Shown here: positions 11,374-20,047 of the stretch, piece after piece
Numbering within the stretch: position 1 is the stretch's first letter
Layout of the letters: every line of letters starts with the position of its first letter
NCBI RefSeq assembly: GCF_022965755.1
Contig: NZ_CP095187.1
Span: 868,001-932,000, forward strand
From: Pseudoxanthomonas sp. F37
GTDB lineage: Bacteria; Pseudomonadota; Gammaproteobacteria; Xanthomonadales; Xanthomonadaceae
DNA: 64,000 nucleotides
Direction of reading: 5' to 3'
Notes under the pieces: model-generated
Seen by the model: the letters and a program-made list of their open reading frames with translations, nothing else
Database searches by the model: none
Told to the model about the DNA's origin: nothing
Translations under genes and position numbers: made by a program

Positions 11374-12378
11374 ATGAGCATCGAACAGCTTGCCGAAACC
11401 GCCCAGGCCATGGTGGCCCCGGGCAAGGGCATCATCGCGATCGACGAGTCCACCACCACCATCGCCAAGCGGTTCCAGGCCGTGGGCATCGAGAACACGG
11501 AAGAGAACCGCCGCGCCTACCGCGAGCTGCTGCTCACCACGCCCAAGCTGTCCGACTACATCTCCGGCGCCATCCTGTTCGACGAGACCATCCGCCAGTC
11601 CACCAAGGACGGCGTGCCGTTCGCCAAGTACATGAGCGAACACGGCATCATTCCCGGCATCAAGGTGGACAAGGGCACGCATCCGCTGGCCGGCTGCCCG
11701 GGCGAAGTGGTCACCGAGGGCCTGGACGGGCTGCGCGAGCGGCTGAAGGAGTACTACAAGCTGGGTGCGCGCTTCGCCAAGTGGCGTGCGGTCATCACCA
11801 TCGGCGAGGACATCCCGTCCGGTACCTGCATCGAGGCCAACGCCCACGCGCTGGCGCGGTATGCCGCGCTGTGCCAGGAATGCGGCCTGGTGCCGATGGT
11901 GGAGCCGGAAGTGCTGATGGACGGCGACCACAACATCGAGGTCTGCTACGAAGTGACCGAGGCCGTGCTGCGTTCGCTGTTCGGGGCGCTGTACGAGCAG
12001 AACGTGCTGCTGGAAGGCACCATCCTGAAGGCCTCGATGGTCATCGCCGGCAAGGACTGCGACGAGCAGGCCGATGTCGACGAGGTGGCCGAGTCCACCG
12101 TGATGTGCCTGAAGAGCACCGTGCCGGCGATCCTGCCGGGCATCGTGTTCCTGTCCGGCGGGCAGACCGACGAGCAGTCCACCGCGCACCTCAATGCGAT
12201 GAACCGCCTGGGCACCCTGCCGTGGCCGCTGAGCTTCTCCTACGGCCGCGCCATGCAGCAGGCCGCGCTGAAGCTGTGGTCGCAGGACCTGACCGGCAAC
12301 TTCGCCAAGGCGCAGGCCGTGGTGTACGAGCGCGCCAAGGAGAATGGCCTGGCGGCGCTGGGCAAGTGGGAGGGGTGA
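11374..12378 (+). CDS. fba: Class I fructose-bisphosphate aldolase
   Basis: Schiff-base (class I) aldolase cleaving fructose-1,6-bisphosphate. The start at 11374 follows an AGGAAC ribosome site; 12 codons of upstream open frame were excluded. Family hallmarks are KGIIAIDESTTTIAKRF near the N-terminus, YYKLGARFAKWRAVITIGE (Lys in the active site), and LEGTILKASMV, which holds the Schiff-base lysine. The 334 aa length is slightly shorter than animal enzymes, as is normal in bacteria. It closes the glycolytic cluster and is followed by a hairpin terminator. Confidence 0.95.
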   Translation: MSIEQLAETAQAMVAPGKGIIAIDESTTTIAKRFQAVGIENTEENRRAYRELLLTTPKLSDYISGAILFDETIRQSTKDGVPFAKYMSEHGIIPGIKVDKGTHPLAGCPGEVVTEGLDGLRERLKEYYKLGARFAKWRAVITIGEDIPSGTCIEANAHALARYAALCQECGLVPMVEPEVLMDGDHNIEVCYEVTEAVLRSLFGALYEQNVLLEGTILKASMVIAGKDCDEQADVDEVAESTVMCLKSTVPAILPGIVFLSGGQTDEQSTAHLNAMNRLGTLPWPLSFSYGRAMQQAALKLWSQDLTGNFAKAQAVVYERAKENGLAALGKWEG

Positions 12379-12405
12379 GCCCTCGCGCCACCGCGTGGTG
12401 AAACC

Positions 12406-12435
12406 GACGCCGGCCTCGTGCCGGCGTCGTCGTTT
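12406..12435 (+). terminator. Terminator after fba
   Basis: A perfect 9-bp stem (12406-12414 with 12420-12428, loop CTCGT) is followed by GTCGTTT. The T-run is weak. Confidence 0.6.
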
Positions 12436-12483
12436 CCAGGGCCGGAGTCCCGGATTCACGGGCATCCTCCGGCCCGCCGGACC

Positions 12484-12552
12484 GTCATTCCCTCCCGCGA
12501 AGGCGGGAGCGCAGCGCCTCCAGCGTCAGGCGCGAAAGTCGCGGGGATGACG
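12484..12552. repeat. Degenerate GTCATTCC-type palindromic repeat
   Basis: The ends are GTCATTCC and GGGGATGAC in inverted orientation, each next to a short GC-rich hairpin. This resembles the better preserved pairs at 30619 and 54225 but is much degraded. It lies in the 316-nt gap between fba and the MarR gene. That gap otherwise holds only the fba terminator and the AT-rich operator region. Confidence 0.5.
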
Positions 12553-12655
12553 GCTCAATCGTGGGTCGCCCAAGCCTGGTGACCCCGAAGCTGGCCGCGC
12601 GGGCGTCCGTGGCCCGGGCTGGAGGCAGAAGCCTGGCTGAACATGATTCGCAGCC

Positions 12656-12687
12656 CTCTATATTATTGCTTAGGCATCTATATCATA
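12656..12687. promoter_or_regulatory. AT-rich imperfect palindrome, candidate MarR operator
   Basis: An unusually AT-rich island for this genome ends about 8 nt before the regulator start. Its centre TGCTTAGGCA (12667-12676) is an 8-of-10 palindrome, flanked by TATAT arms on both sides. MarR-family repressors typically bind such dyads over their own promoter, so this is the likely autoregulatory site of the marR-emrA-emrB operon. Confidence 0.5.
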
Positions 12688-12694
12688 GGCACCC

Positions 12695-13168
12695 ATGACC
12701 CAGGCCAACGGCAAGAGCACCATCGGTTACCTGATCGCGGACCTGAGCCGGCTGTTCGGCCGCGTGTTCGACCGGCGTTCCGCGCACCTGGGCCTGACCC
12801 GGGTGCAATGGCGTGCGCTCAAGCGCATCCACCAGCGCGAAGGCATCACCCAGACCGAGCTGGCCGACCTGCTGGACATGGAGCCGATCGCCGTGGGCCG
12901 CGTGCTGGACCGCCTGCAGAAGGCCGGCTTCATCGAGCGCCGCAGCGACCCGGACGACCGCCGCGTATGGCGCCTGCACCTGCTGCCGCAATCCGGCGCG
13001 GTGATGCACGACATCGAAGCCGTCGCCGTGTCCGTGCGCGAGGACTGCCTGGCCGGCGTCGATGCCGACGAACTGGCGACGACGCTGAAGGTGCTGGGCC
13101 AGATCCGCGAAAACCTCTCCGTGCTCGATCGCGCAAGCCGCGGCGAGTCCTCCCTCCGCAAGAGCTGA
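12695..13168 (+). CDS. MarR-family transcriptional regulator of an efflux operon
   Basis: Winged-helix regulator of 157 aa. The DNA-binding part is clear: LTRVQWRALKRIHQREGITQ, then TELADLLDMEPIAVGRVLDRLQKAGFIERR and the wing DPDDRRVWRLHL, with the DxRxxxxxL MarR signature. Helices at both ends provide dimerisation. It sits 8 nt upstream of emrA. By analogy with EmrR/MprA it would repress the pump until an amphipathic or phenolic compound binds. Confidence 0.9.
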   Translation: MTQANGKSTIGYLIADLSRLFGRVFDRRSAHLGLTRVQWRALKRIHQREGITQTELADLLDMEPIAVGRVLDRLQKAGFIERRSDPDDRRVWRLHLLPQSGAVMHDIEAVAVSVREDCLAGVDADELATTLKVLGQIRENLSVLDRASRGESSLRKS

Positions 13169-13176
13169 CCCCCACC

Positions 13177-14268
13177 ATGACCAGCAAGATCAACGAAGCC
13201 GCGGAAAAGGCGGCACAGGCCCCCGCTCCCAGGCGCCGCCGGGTGCCCGTGTGGCTGTGGGTCGCCGGCCCGCTCGCCGTCGTCGGCTTCTTCGGTTGGG
13301 AGTACGTCGCTTCGCAGCGCGAAGTGAGCACCGACAACGCGTACATCAAGGCCGAGCGCATCCTGATCGCCCCGCAGGTCGGCGGGCGTGTGGTCGAGGT
13401 CGCCGTGCAGCAGAACCAGCCGGTGAAGCGGGGCGACCTGCTGTTCCGCATCGACGCCGATCCGCTGGTCATCGCCGTCGCCCAGAACGAAGCCCTGGTG
13501 GCGCGCATGGCCAACTCCGCCAGCGCCAGCCGCGCCAAGGTGGTCGGCACCGGCACCTCGATCCAGGCCGCGCGCGAAACGCTGGCCTGGGCGCAGCGCG
13601 ACCTGCAGCGCATGCAGCGGCTCGCCGGCCAGCAACTGGTCTCGCGCAAGATGCTGGACGACGCGCGCCACGCCGTCGCCGAAGCGCGCACCGACCTGGC
13701 CGATGCCATCGCCACGCAGTCCGAAGCCACCGCGTCGCTGAGCGGAAGTCCCGGCACGCCCACGCAGGACCTGCCGGAATACCGGGCCGCGGCGGCGATG
13801 CTGGCCAAGGCGAAGCTCGACCTGGACCACGCCGAAGTGCGTGCGCCGGTCGATGGCATCGTCGGCCTGCACGACCTGCAGGTGGGCGAGTACATCAACG
13901 TCGGCCAGACCGCGATGCCGCTGGTCGCCACCTCGCCGATCTGGGTGGAAGCCAACTTCAAGGAAACCGAACTGGAGAAGATGAAGGTCGGCCAGGCGGC
14001 CACCATCGAAGTCGACAGCTATCCGGGCGTGAAGTGGAAGGCGCACGTGGCCTCCATCGCGCCGGCCTCCGGCGCGGAGTTCAGCGTGCTGCCGCCGCAG
14101 AACGCCACCGGCAACTGGGTGAAGATCGTGCAGCGCATTCCGGTGCGCCTCGAGATCGATGAAGCCGCGGCCGACGCTCCGCAGCTGCGCGCCGGCATGA
14201 GCGCCGACGTGCATGTCGACCTGCGCGACGGCGGCACCGCCTCCAGCCGCGCCACTGCGGCGCGCTGA
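13177..14268 (+). CDS. emrA: EmrA-type membrane fusion protein (HlyD family)
   Basis: Periplasmic adaptor of an MFS drug efflux pump, 363 aa. It has a short basic cytoplasmic N-terminus and one membrane helix (about 25-43). The biotin-lipoyl half motifs follow (STDNAYIKAERILIAPQVGGRV and DLDHAEVRAPVDGIVG), separated by a helical hairpin of about 110 residues and followed by a beta-barrel domain. It lies between the MarR regulator and the EmrB-type transporter. It should link the inner-membrane pump to a TolC-type channel, which is not in this window. Confidence 0.9.
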   Translation: MTSKINEAAEKAAQAPAPRRRRVPVWLWVAGPLAVVGFFGWEYVASQREVSTDNAYIKAERILIAPQVGGRVVEVAVQQNQPVKRGDLLFRIDADPLVIAVAQNEALVARMANSASASRAKVVGTGTSIQAARETLAWAQRDLQRMQRLAGQQLVSRKMLDDARHAVAEARTDLADAIATQSEATASLSGSPGTPTQDLPEYRAAAAMLAKAKLDLDHAEVRAPVDGIVGLHDLQVGEYINVGQTAMPLVATSPIWVEANFKETELEKMKVGQAATIEVDSYPGVKWKAHVASIAPASGAEFSVLPPQNATGNWVKIVQRIPVRLEIDEAAADAPQLRAGMSADVHVDLRDGGTASSRATAAR

Positions 14269-14408
14269 GGTCCATCTTCCATGTCATCCCGGGCGTGCGC
14301 CGAGGCGGGCGAGGGCACTGTGGTGGGGCCCGGCCCCGCTGACGCCGCGCCCCGGGTGACCTCTGGATCGCCGCACCCCCCGTGCGCCGATCCTCGCCGG
14401 AACGCCCC

Positions 14409-15959
14409 ATGAGCACGACCGCCGCTCCCGTTGCACCCGCGCAGGACGACACCGGCAAGCGCACGCTGCTGGTCGGCTCGGTGATGCTGGCCACGCTGAT
14501 GCAGGCGCTGGACACCACCATCGCCAACGTCGCGCTGCCGGACATGCAGGGCTCGCTGTCGGCCACCCAGGACCAGGTGTCGTGGGTGCTGACCAGTTAC
14601 ATCGTCGCCGCCGCGATCCTGACCCCGGTCACCGGCTGGCTCGCCGGCCGACTCGGCCGCCGTCGCCTGCTGATCATCGCGGTCAGCGGCTTCACCGTCG
14701 CCTCGCTGCTGTGCGGCATCGCCACCGGCATCGGCGAGATGGTGCTGTTCCGCATCCTGCAGGGCGTGTTCGGCGCTTCGCTGGTGCCGATCTCGCAGTC
14801 GCTGCTGCTGGACGCCTTCCCCCGGGAAAAGCACGGCGCCGCCATGGCGATGTGGGGCATGGGCATCATGGTCGGGCCGATCCTGGGCCCGCCGCTGGGC
14901 GGCTTCCTGACCCAGAACTACAGCTGGCACTGGGTGTTCCTGATCAACCTGCCCATCGGCATCCTGGCGCTGGTCGGCATCATGGCCAGCGTGAAAAAGG
15001 ACGTCCTGCAGGAGCGCAAGCTCGATGGCGTCGGGCTGGGCCTGCTGGCGCTGGGTATCGGGGCCTTGCAGCTGTTCCTCGATCGCGGGCAGGGCGAGGA
15101 CTGGTTCGGCAGCGTCGAGATCCAGATCGAGGCCGCGCTCGCCTTCCTGGCGCTGTACACCTACGGCCTGTGGTGGTGGCGCCGGCGCGACAGCGCGCTG
15201 CTCGACCTGGGCCTGCTGAAGAACGCGAACTTCGCCGTGGGTTGCGCGTTGATCTTCGTCGTGGGCATCGTGCTGTTCGCCACGCTGGCGCTGCTGCCGC
15301 CGTACCTGAGCACGCTGATGAACTACCCCGTGCTGACCATCGGCCTGGTGCTGGCGCCGCGCGGCGTGGGCACGATGTTCAGCATGATGGTGGTCGGCCG
15401 CCTGCTGGGCCGCATCGACGCGCGCTGGCCGATCCTGGCCGGCATGGGGTTGATGGTGGCCTCGCTGCACGGCATGACCCAGTTCGGGCCCAACGCCTCC
15501 ATGCCGTCCATCGTCTGGCTGGGCGTGGTGCAGGGCATGGGCCTGGGCCTGGTGTTCGTGCCGATCTCGACGGTCGCCTACGCCACCCTGGAACCGCACC
15601 AGCGCACCGAGGCGGCGGGCCTGTTCAGCCTGGTGCGCAACATCGGTTCGTCGGTCGGCATCTCGGTGGTGATGACGATGCTGTCGCGTGCATCGCAGGT
15701 CAACCATGCGGAGATCGGCGCGCGCATCCCGGCATTCGGCGCGGAGACCACGCTGCTGCCCGCGGCGATGAACCCGTCCACCGCCACCGGCCTGGCCCTG
15801 CTCAATGCCGAGGTCAACCGGCAGGCAGCGGCCATCGGCTATCTCAACGACTTCAAGCTGATGATGCTGCTCACCCTGGTGTCGATGCCGCTGGTGCTGC
15901 TGATGCGGGGTGGCAGGGCGCCGTCCGGGGGCGGGGCGGACGCTGCTGCGGCGCATTGA
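14409..15959 (+). CDS. emrB: DHA2-family multidrug MFS transporter EmrB
   Basis: Fourteen-helix proton-driven drug exporter of 516 aa. The start was placed at the ATG at 14409. The DHA2 motif MQALDTTIANVALPDM lies in helix 1 and the MFS signature GWLAGRLGRRRLL after helix 2, with motif C-like glycines (GIMVGPILGPPLGGF) in helix 5. The 140-nt gap after emrA contains a degenerate GTCATCCC repeat but no terminator with a T-tract. The three genes are therefore probably one operon. Confidence 0.92.
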   Translation: MSTTAAPVAPAQDDTGKRTLLVGSVMLATLMQALDTTIANVALPDMQGSLSATQDQVSWVLTSYIVAAAILTPVTGWLAGRLGRRRLLIIAVSGFTVASLLCGIATGIGEMVLFRILQGVFGASLVPISQSLLLDAFPREKHGAAMAMWGMGIMVGPILGPPLGGFLTQNYSWHWVFLINLPIGILALVGIMASVKKDVLQERKLDGVGLGLLALGIGALQLFLDRGQGEDWFGSVEIQIEAALAFLALYTYGLWWWRRRDSALLDLGLLKNANFAVGCALIFVVGIVLFATLALLPPYLSTLMNYPVLTIGLVLAPRGVGTMFSMMVVGRLLGRIDARWPILAGMGLMVASLHGMTQFGPNASMPSIVWLGVVQGMGLGLVFVPISTVAYATLEPHQRTEAAGLFSLVRNIGSSVGISVVMTMLSRASQVNHAEIGARIPAFGAETTLLPAAMNPSTATGLALLNAEVNRQAAAIGYLNDFKLMMLLTLVSMPLVLLMRGGRAPSGGGADAAAAH

Positions 15960-15996
15960 GTGCCGGGGTGGCGATGGAGGCGGCGGTGCCCGCGCC

Positions 15997-16002
15997 TACA
16001 AT
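15997..16002 (+). promoter_or_regulatory. Candidate -10 box giving a leaderless VOC transcript
   Basis: TACAAT ends 6 nt before the ATG at 16009. Transcription would therefore begin at or next to the start codon, leaving no ribosome-binding site. Confidence 0.4.
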
Positions 16003-16008
16003 GCCTGC

Positions 16009-16395
16009 ATGAAGATCGAAGGCCTGCACCACGTTGCGATCATCGCGTCGGACTACGCGCGTTCGAAACGCTTCTACACCCAGGTGCTCGGGTTGCGCGT
16101 GGTCGCCGAGCACTATCGCGGCGAACGCGACTCATGGAAGCTCGACCTCGCGCTGCCCGATGGCGCGCAGGTCGAACTGTTCTCGTTCCCTTCGCCGCCG
16201 CCGCGCGTGTCGCGCCCGGAAGCCTGCGGCCTGCGCCATCTCGCCCTGCGCGTGGCCGACCTGGAGGTCGCCGTCGCCCATCTGCACGCACAGGGGGTGG
16301 CCACCGAGCCGGTCCGCGTGGACGAATACACCGGCCGCCGCTTCACCTTCTTCGCCGACCCGGATGACCTGCCGCTGGAGCTGTACGAGCAGTGA
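16009..16395 (+). CDS. VOC-family protein, YaeR/glyoxalase I-like
   Basis: Small metalloenzyme-fold protein of 128 aa with two beta-alpha-beta-beta-beta modules. The usual vicinal-oxygen-chelate ligands are placed as in glyoxalase-like proteins: His in GLHHVAI, Glu in QVELFSF, His in LRHLALRV and Glu in LPLELYEQ. It is closest in character to the YaeR/SMU1112c group, whose substrate is not known. The transcript is probably leaderless. It is not clearly linked to the efflux operon upstream. Confidence 0.82.
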   Translation: MKIEGLHHVAIIASDYARSKRFYTQVLGLRVVAEHYRGERDSWKLDLALPDGAQVELFSFPSPPPRVSRPEACGLRHLALRVADLEVAVAHLHAQGVATEPVRVDEYTGRRFTFFADPDDLPLELYEQ

Positions 16396-16404
16396 GGTGC
16401 TCAC

Positions 16405-16544
16405 TGTAGGAGCGACGTCCGTCGCGACCGCACGCCAACCATGTCGGGATCCCGCAGACGGCGCATCGTCCTGCCGCGCCCGGCTTGACCAAGTATATGC
16501 GCGTGGCCGACGACATGCGGTCGCGACGGACGTCGCTCCTGCAG
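16405..16544. repeat. Inverted pair of GTAG-type REP elements
   Basis: TGTAGGAGCGACGTCCGTCGCGACCGC (shown in two parts: TGTAGGAGCGACG, TCCGTCGCGACCGC) occupies 16405-16432. Its inverted partner is at 16517-16544 and ends CTCCTGCA. About 85 nt separate them. These belong to the GTAGGAGCG palindrome family known in Stenotrophomonas and Xanthomonas. Confidence 0.85.
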
Positions 16545-16613
16545 GACTCGGTACAGACGTGGATTCGCCCGCCTCGGCCTGCTAACGTGCGGGCAGTCAT
16601 TGGGGGATGTCGA

Positions 16614-16931
16614 ATGTTCTGCAAGCAATGCGGCCAGCAACTGGTCGACGAGGCGGTCGTGTGCCCGCACTGTGGCGTGGCGACGGGCCACTTTCCGCAG
16701 GTGGTCGCGCAGGGGAAGAGCCGCACCAGCTTCATCCTGTTCGGCGCCCTGCTCGGTCTGATCGGTCTGCCGGGCATCCACAATTTCTATGCGGGCTACA
16801 ACCAGAAGGGCCTGGTGCAGATCCTGGTCAGCGTGCTGTCGTGCTGGCTGTTGTGGATACCCATGTACATCTGGGCCATCGTGGAGATCTGCACGGTGAC
16901 GGTCGACAGCGACGGCAAGCCGATGTACTGA
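16614..16931 (+). CDS. Zinc-ribbon TM2-domain membrane protein
   Basis: A 105-aa protein starting at 16614 behind GGGGGA. The N-terminal zinc ribbon has CxxC pairs (MFCKQCG and VCPHCG). A TM2 domain follows: two membrane helices joined by the tight GIHNFYAGYNQKGLVQIL turn, characteristic of this family. The function is unknown; TM2 proteins are small inner-membrane proteins found in bacteria and eukaryotes. The start was chosen because the upstream open frame runs into the REP repeat. Confidence 0.85.
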   Translation: MFCKQCGQQLVDEAVVCPHCGVATGHFPQVVAQGKSRTSFILFGALLGLIGLPGIHNFYAGYNQKGLVQILVSVLSCWLLWIPMYIWAIVEICTVTVDSDGKPMY

Positions 16932-16956
16932 AGCATCACCTCGAGGAAGCAGTGCC

Positions 16957-17421
16957 ATGAAGCCATCCGTCCCCTGCGTGGCCGCCCTGCTGCTGGCGCT
17001 GGCATCCGGCGCAGATGCCGCAGAACTGGACTGGCTGGCGGGCCATTGGTGCGGCCAGCGCGGCAGGACGTTCAGCGAGGAAACCTGGATGGCGCCACGC
17101 GGCGGGCTGCTGGTAGGCATGCACCGCGATACGCGTGACGGCACGGTGGCCGGTTTCGAGTTCATGCGCATCGCGCAACGGGAGGGGCGCTGGGTATTCC
17201 TGGCGCAGCCCGGTGGCGGCGCGGTGACCGCGTTTCCCGCCGAGCGGGTGGCGCAGGATCGCGTGGTGTTCGCCAATCCTTCGCACGACTTCCCGAAGCG
17301 CGTGATCTATGCGCGCCCGGATGCCGACACGCTGCATGCCCGCGTGGACGACGGCCGCGACGACGGCAAGGCGCTGGAATGGACATGGCGGCGCGACTGC
17401 GACGCGCCGCCGGCGGACTGA
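16957..17421 (+). CDS. Exported DUF6265-type protein
   Basis: A 154-aa protein with a signal peptide (VAALLLALASGADAAE). It has a small calycin-like region with the family-type segments LDWLAGHWCG, ETWMAPRGGLLVGM, FEFMRIAQREGRW and FANPSHDFPKRVIY. No catalytic residues are established for this family. It follows the TM2 gene by 25 nt and may share its transcript. It converges on cysK, with only 3 nt between the two stops. Confidence 0.7.
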   Translation: MKPSVPCVAALLLALASGADAAELDWLAGHWCGQRGRTFSEETWMAPRGGLLVGMHRDTRDGTVAGFEFMRIAQREGRWVFLAQPGGGAVTAFPAERVAQDRVVFANPSHDFPKRVIYARPDADTLHARVDDGRDDGKALEWTWRRDCDAPPAD

Positions 17422-17424
17422 GCC

Positions 17425-18399
17425 TTACGGCAGCGCGGCGTCGCCCAGCGAGGCCAGCCACTCGTCGTCGGACCCTTCGTTGACGCCTTCGAACAGCGGC
17501 GTGGAGAAATAGCGTTCGCCGGTATCGGGCAACATGGCCAGCAGCACATCGCCGGGCCTGGCGTTCTGCGCGACCTGCAGCGCGGCCGCCACCGTCGCAC
17601 CGGCGGAGATGCCCACGAAGATGCCTTCCTCGGCGGCGAGGCGACGCGAGGCGGCGATCGCCTCCACGTCGGTGACCGGCAGGATCTCGTCGGCGACCTC
17701 GCGATTCAGCACGTCGGGCACGAAGTCCGGGGTCCAGCCCTGGATCTTGTGCGGCTGCCATTCCTTGCCCAGCAGCAGTGAAGCCCCGGCCGGCTCGGAG
17801 GCGACGATGCGCACGTCCGGGCGCGCCACCTTCAGTACCTCGCCCACGCCGGTGAGGGTGCCGCCGGTGCCCCAGCCGGTGACGAAATGGTCGAGCCGGC
17901 GGCCGGCGAAATCGCGCAGGATCTCCGCCGCCGTCGTCTGCCGGTGGTAGGCCGGGTTGGCCGGGTTGGCGAACTGGCGGGCGAGGAACCAGCCGTGCTG
18001 CCTGGCCAGTTCCTCGGCGCGCCGCACCATGCCGCTGCCGCGTTCGGCGGCCGGCGTGAGGATGACCTTGGCGCCATAGGCGCGCATCAGCTTGCGGCGT
18101 TCGATCGAGAAGGTCTCCACCATGGTGGCGACGAACTTGTAGCCGCGCGCGGCGGCCACCATCGCCAGCGCCACGCCGGTGTTGCCGGACGTCGCCTCGA
18201 TGATGGTGTCGCCGGGCTTGAGCAGGCCCTTGGCTTCGGCATCCAGAATGATCGCCAAGGCCAGGCGGTCCTTCACCGAACCACCGGGATTGAACGACTC
18301 CACCTTGGCGTAGAGGGTGACGTGCTCGGGCGCGATGCGCTGCAGTTTCACGACCGGCGTGTGGCCGATGGTGTCCAGGATGCTGTCGTAAACGGCCAT
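17425..18399 (-). CDS. cysK: Cysteine synthase (O-acetylserine sulfhydrylase)
   Basis: PLP enzyme joining sulfide and O-acetylserine to give cysteine, the last step of assimilation. The PLP lysine lies in NPGGSVKDRLAL (about residue 43). The substrate loop is EATSGNTGVALA, the phosphate-cup glycines GWGTGGTLTG, and the C-terminal PLP-ring serine is in ISAGATVAA. The length is 324 aa. It lies 21 nt downstream of cysG on the same strand and probably shares its transcript. CysM-type activity cannot be excluded. Confidence 0.93.
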   Translation of the reverse strand: MAVYDSILDTIGHTPVVKLQRIAPEHVTLYAKVESFNPGGSVKDRLALAIILDAEAKGLLKPGDTIIEATSGNTGVALAMVAAARGYKFVATMVETFSIERRKLMRAYGAKVILTPAAERGSGMVRRAEELARQHGWFLARQFANPANPAYHRQTTAAEILRDFAGRRLDHFVTGWGTGGTLTGVGEVLKVARPDVRIVASEPAGASLLLGKEWQPHKIQGWTPDFVPDVLNREVADEILPVTDVEAIAASRRLAAEEGIFVGISAGATVAAALQVAQNARPGDVLLAMLPDTGERYFSTPLFEGVNEGSDDEWLASLGDAALP

Positions 18400-18420
18400 G
18401 GGGTCTCCGTGTGGCGTGGA

Positions 18421-19875
18421 TCAGGCGGCCTGCAGTGTGGGCGCCGGAAGGTTGCGGGAATGTGTGGGCACCGCGGCGCCGACCGGCGGTGCGCCGAACC
18501 AGTGCAGCGTGCCGGCCAGGGCGGCGACTTCGCCCAGGATCAGCAGGGCGGGCGAGCGTACCTGGTGAGAACGCGCCGTTTCCGGCAGATCGGCCAGGGT
18601 GCCGTTCAGCACGCGTTGTTCGCGGCGGGAGCCGTTCTCCACCAGCGCGAACGGCGTGGACGGCGCGCGACCATGCGCCAGCAGGCGGTCGCGCAGGCCT
18701 TCCAGCCCCGCCACGCCCATGTAGACGGCCAGCGTCTGCCGTTCCTGCGCCAGCGCAGGCCAGTCCAGGGTGTCCAGCGAATCCTTGCAGTGCGCGGTCA
18801 CCAGGCGCACCGCCTGCGCGTGGTCGCGGTGGGTCAGCGGGATGCCCGCATACGCCGCGCATGCGACCGCCGCGGTGATCCCGGGCACCACTTCGTAGGG
18901 AATGCCGTGCGCGCGCAGGAATTCCAGTTCCTCGCCGCCGCGGCCGAACACGAACGGGTCGCCGCCCTTCAGCCGCACCACGCGGTGGCCGGCGCGTGCG
19001 TGTTCCAGCATCAGTGCGTGGATGTCGTCCTGCCGCGTGCTGTGGCCGTTGGCCGACTTGCCGACTTCGATATAGGTGGCGTCGCGGCGTCCGAGTCGCA
19101 GCACGTCCTCGCTGACCAGGCGGTCGTGCAGCACCACGTCGGCCTCGTTCATCGCCCGCAACGCGTTGAGCGTCAGCAGGCCCGCGTCTCCCGGGCCCGC
19201 GCCCACCACCGCCACGGAACCTGTACGGGGCTGCGGCGTGGCTTCATCCAGCGTGGCGAGGAAATGCTGCTCGGCCTGCGCGTGCGCCTGCTGGCGGAAC
19301 AGGCGCGGCAGCGGCCCGGCCAGCACCTTCTCGAAGAAGCGGCGGCGTTCGGCGGGGCGCGGGAAGCGCTGGCGGATGCGCTGGCGCTGCCGGGTGAACA
19401 GCTCGGCCAGCGAGGTCCACGAATCGTCCAGCAGGGTCTCGAGCTGCCGGCGCAGGTGGCGCGCCAGCATCGGCGCGCCGCCTCCACTGGAAATGGCGAC
19501 CTGCAGCGGGCCGCGTTCGACCAGGGCGGGCACCTGGAAGCTGGACAGCACGGCGTCGTCCACCACATTGGCCAGCATCCGCCGCGCTTCCGCGGCGGCG
19601 GCCACGGCGCGATTGACGGTGCGGTCGCCGGTGGCGGCGATCACCAGCCAGGCATCGTCCAGGTGCTCGGGGGCGAATACCGTCTGCAGCCACTCGACCC
19701 GGCCCGTCGCCTGCAGGCCGGCCAGCGCAGGGGTCAGGGTGGGCGCCACCACGCGCGTCCGCGCGCCAGTGCGCAGCAGCGCCTCGGTCTTGCGCTCGGC
19801 CACGGCGCCGCCGCCCACGACCAGCACCTGGCGGCCTTGCAGGTCGGCGAACAGGGGAAACAGCGGAGCGGTCAC
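18421..19875 (-). CDS. cysG: Siroheme synthase CysG (dehydrogenase/ferrochelatase/methyltransferase)
   Basis: Trifunctional protein of 484 aa that makes siroheme, the cofactor of sulfite reductase. The N-terminal NAD-binding half begins [22 protein letters not shown] and holds the [14 protein letters not shown] segment. The C-terminal SAM-dependent uroporphyrinogen III methyltransferase half shows [16 protein letters not shown], the [18 protein letters not shown] signature and [19 protein letters not shown]. It is transcribed divergently from cysB. cysK follows directly. Confidence 0.95.
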   Translation of the reverse strand: MTAPLFPLFADLQGRQVLVVGGGAVAERKTEALLRTGARTRVVAPTLTPALAGLQATGRVEWLQTVFAPEHLDDAWLVIAATGDRTVNRAVAAAAEARRMLANVVDDAVLSSFQVPALVERGPLQVAISSGGGAPMLARHLRRQLETLLDDSWTSLAELFTRQRQRIRQRFPRPAERRRFFEKVLAGPLPRLFRQQAHAQAEQHFLATLDEATPQPRTGSVAVVGAGPGDAGLLTLNALRAMNEADVVLHDRLVSEDVLRLGRRDATYIEVGKSANGHSTRQDDIHALMLEHARAGHRVVRLKGGDPFVFGRGGEELEFLRAHGIPYEVVPGITAAVACAAYAGIPLTHRDHAQAVRLVTAHCKDSLDTLDWPALAQERQTLAVYMGVAGLEGLRDRLLAHGRAPSTPFALVENGSRREQRVLNGTLADLPETARSHQVRSPALLILGEVAALAGTLHWFGAPPVGAAVPTHSRNLPAPTLQAA

Positions 19876-20047
19876 GGGGAGGGCGGGCAGGGATGGGCTG
19901 ATGACCGTACTGCCGGGTCATGCCGGTCGGAAATGACATCCCGACAACACCATATGCCTTGCGGTTATAAGCGGCGGGGGCTACGGTCGGGGGAAATCCA
20001 CTACAGTCCAAGGCCCCTTCCGGTGGGCCGAGCCGCGCCCCACGCCG

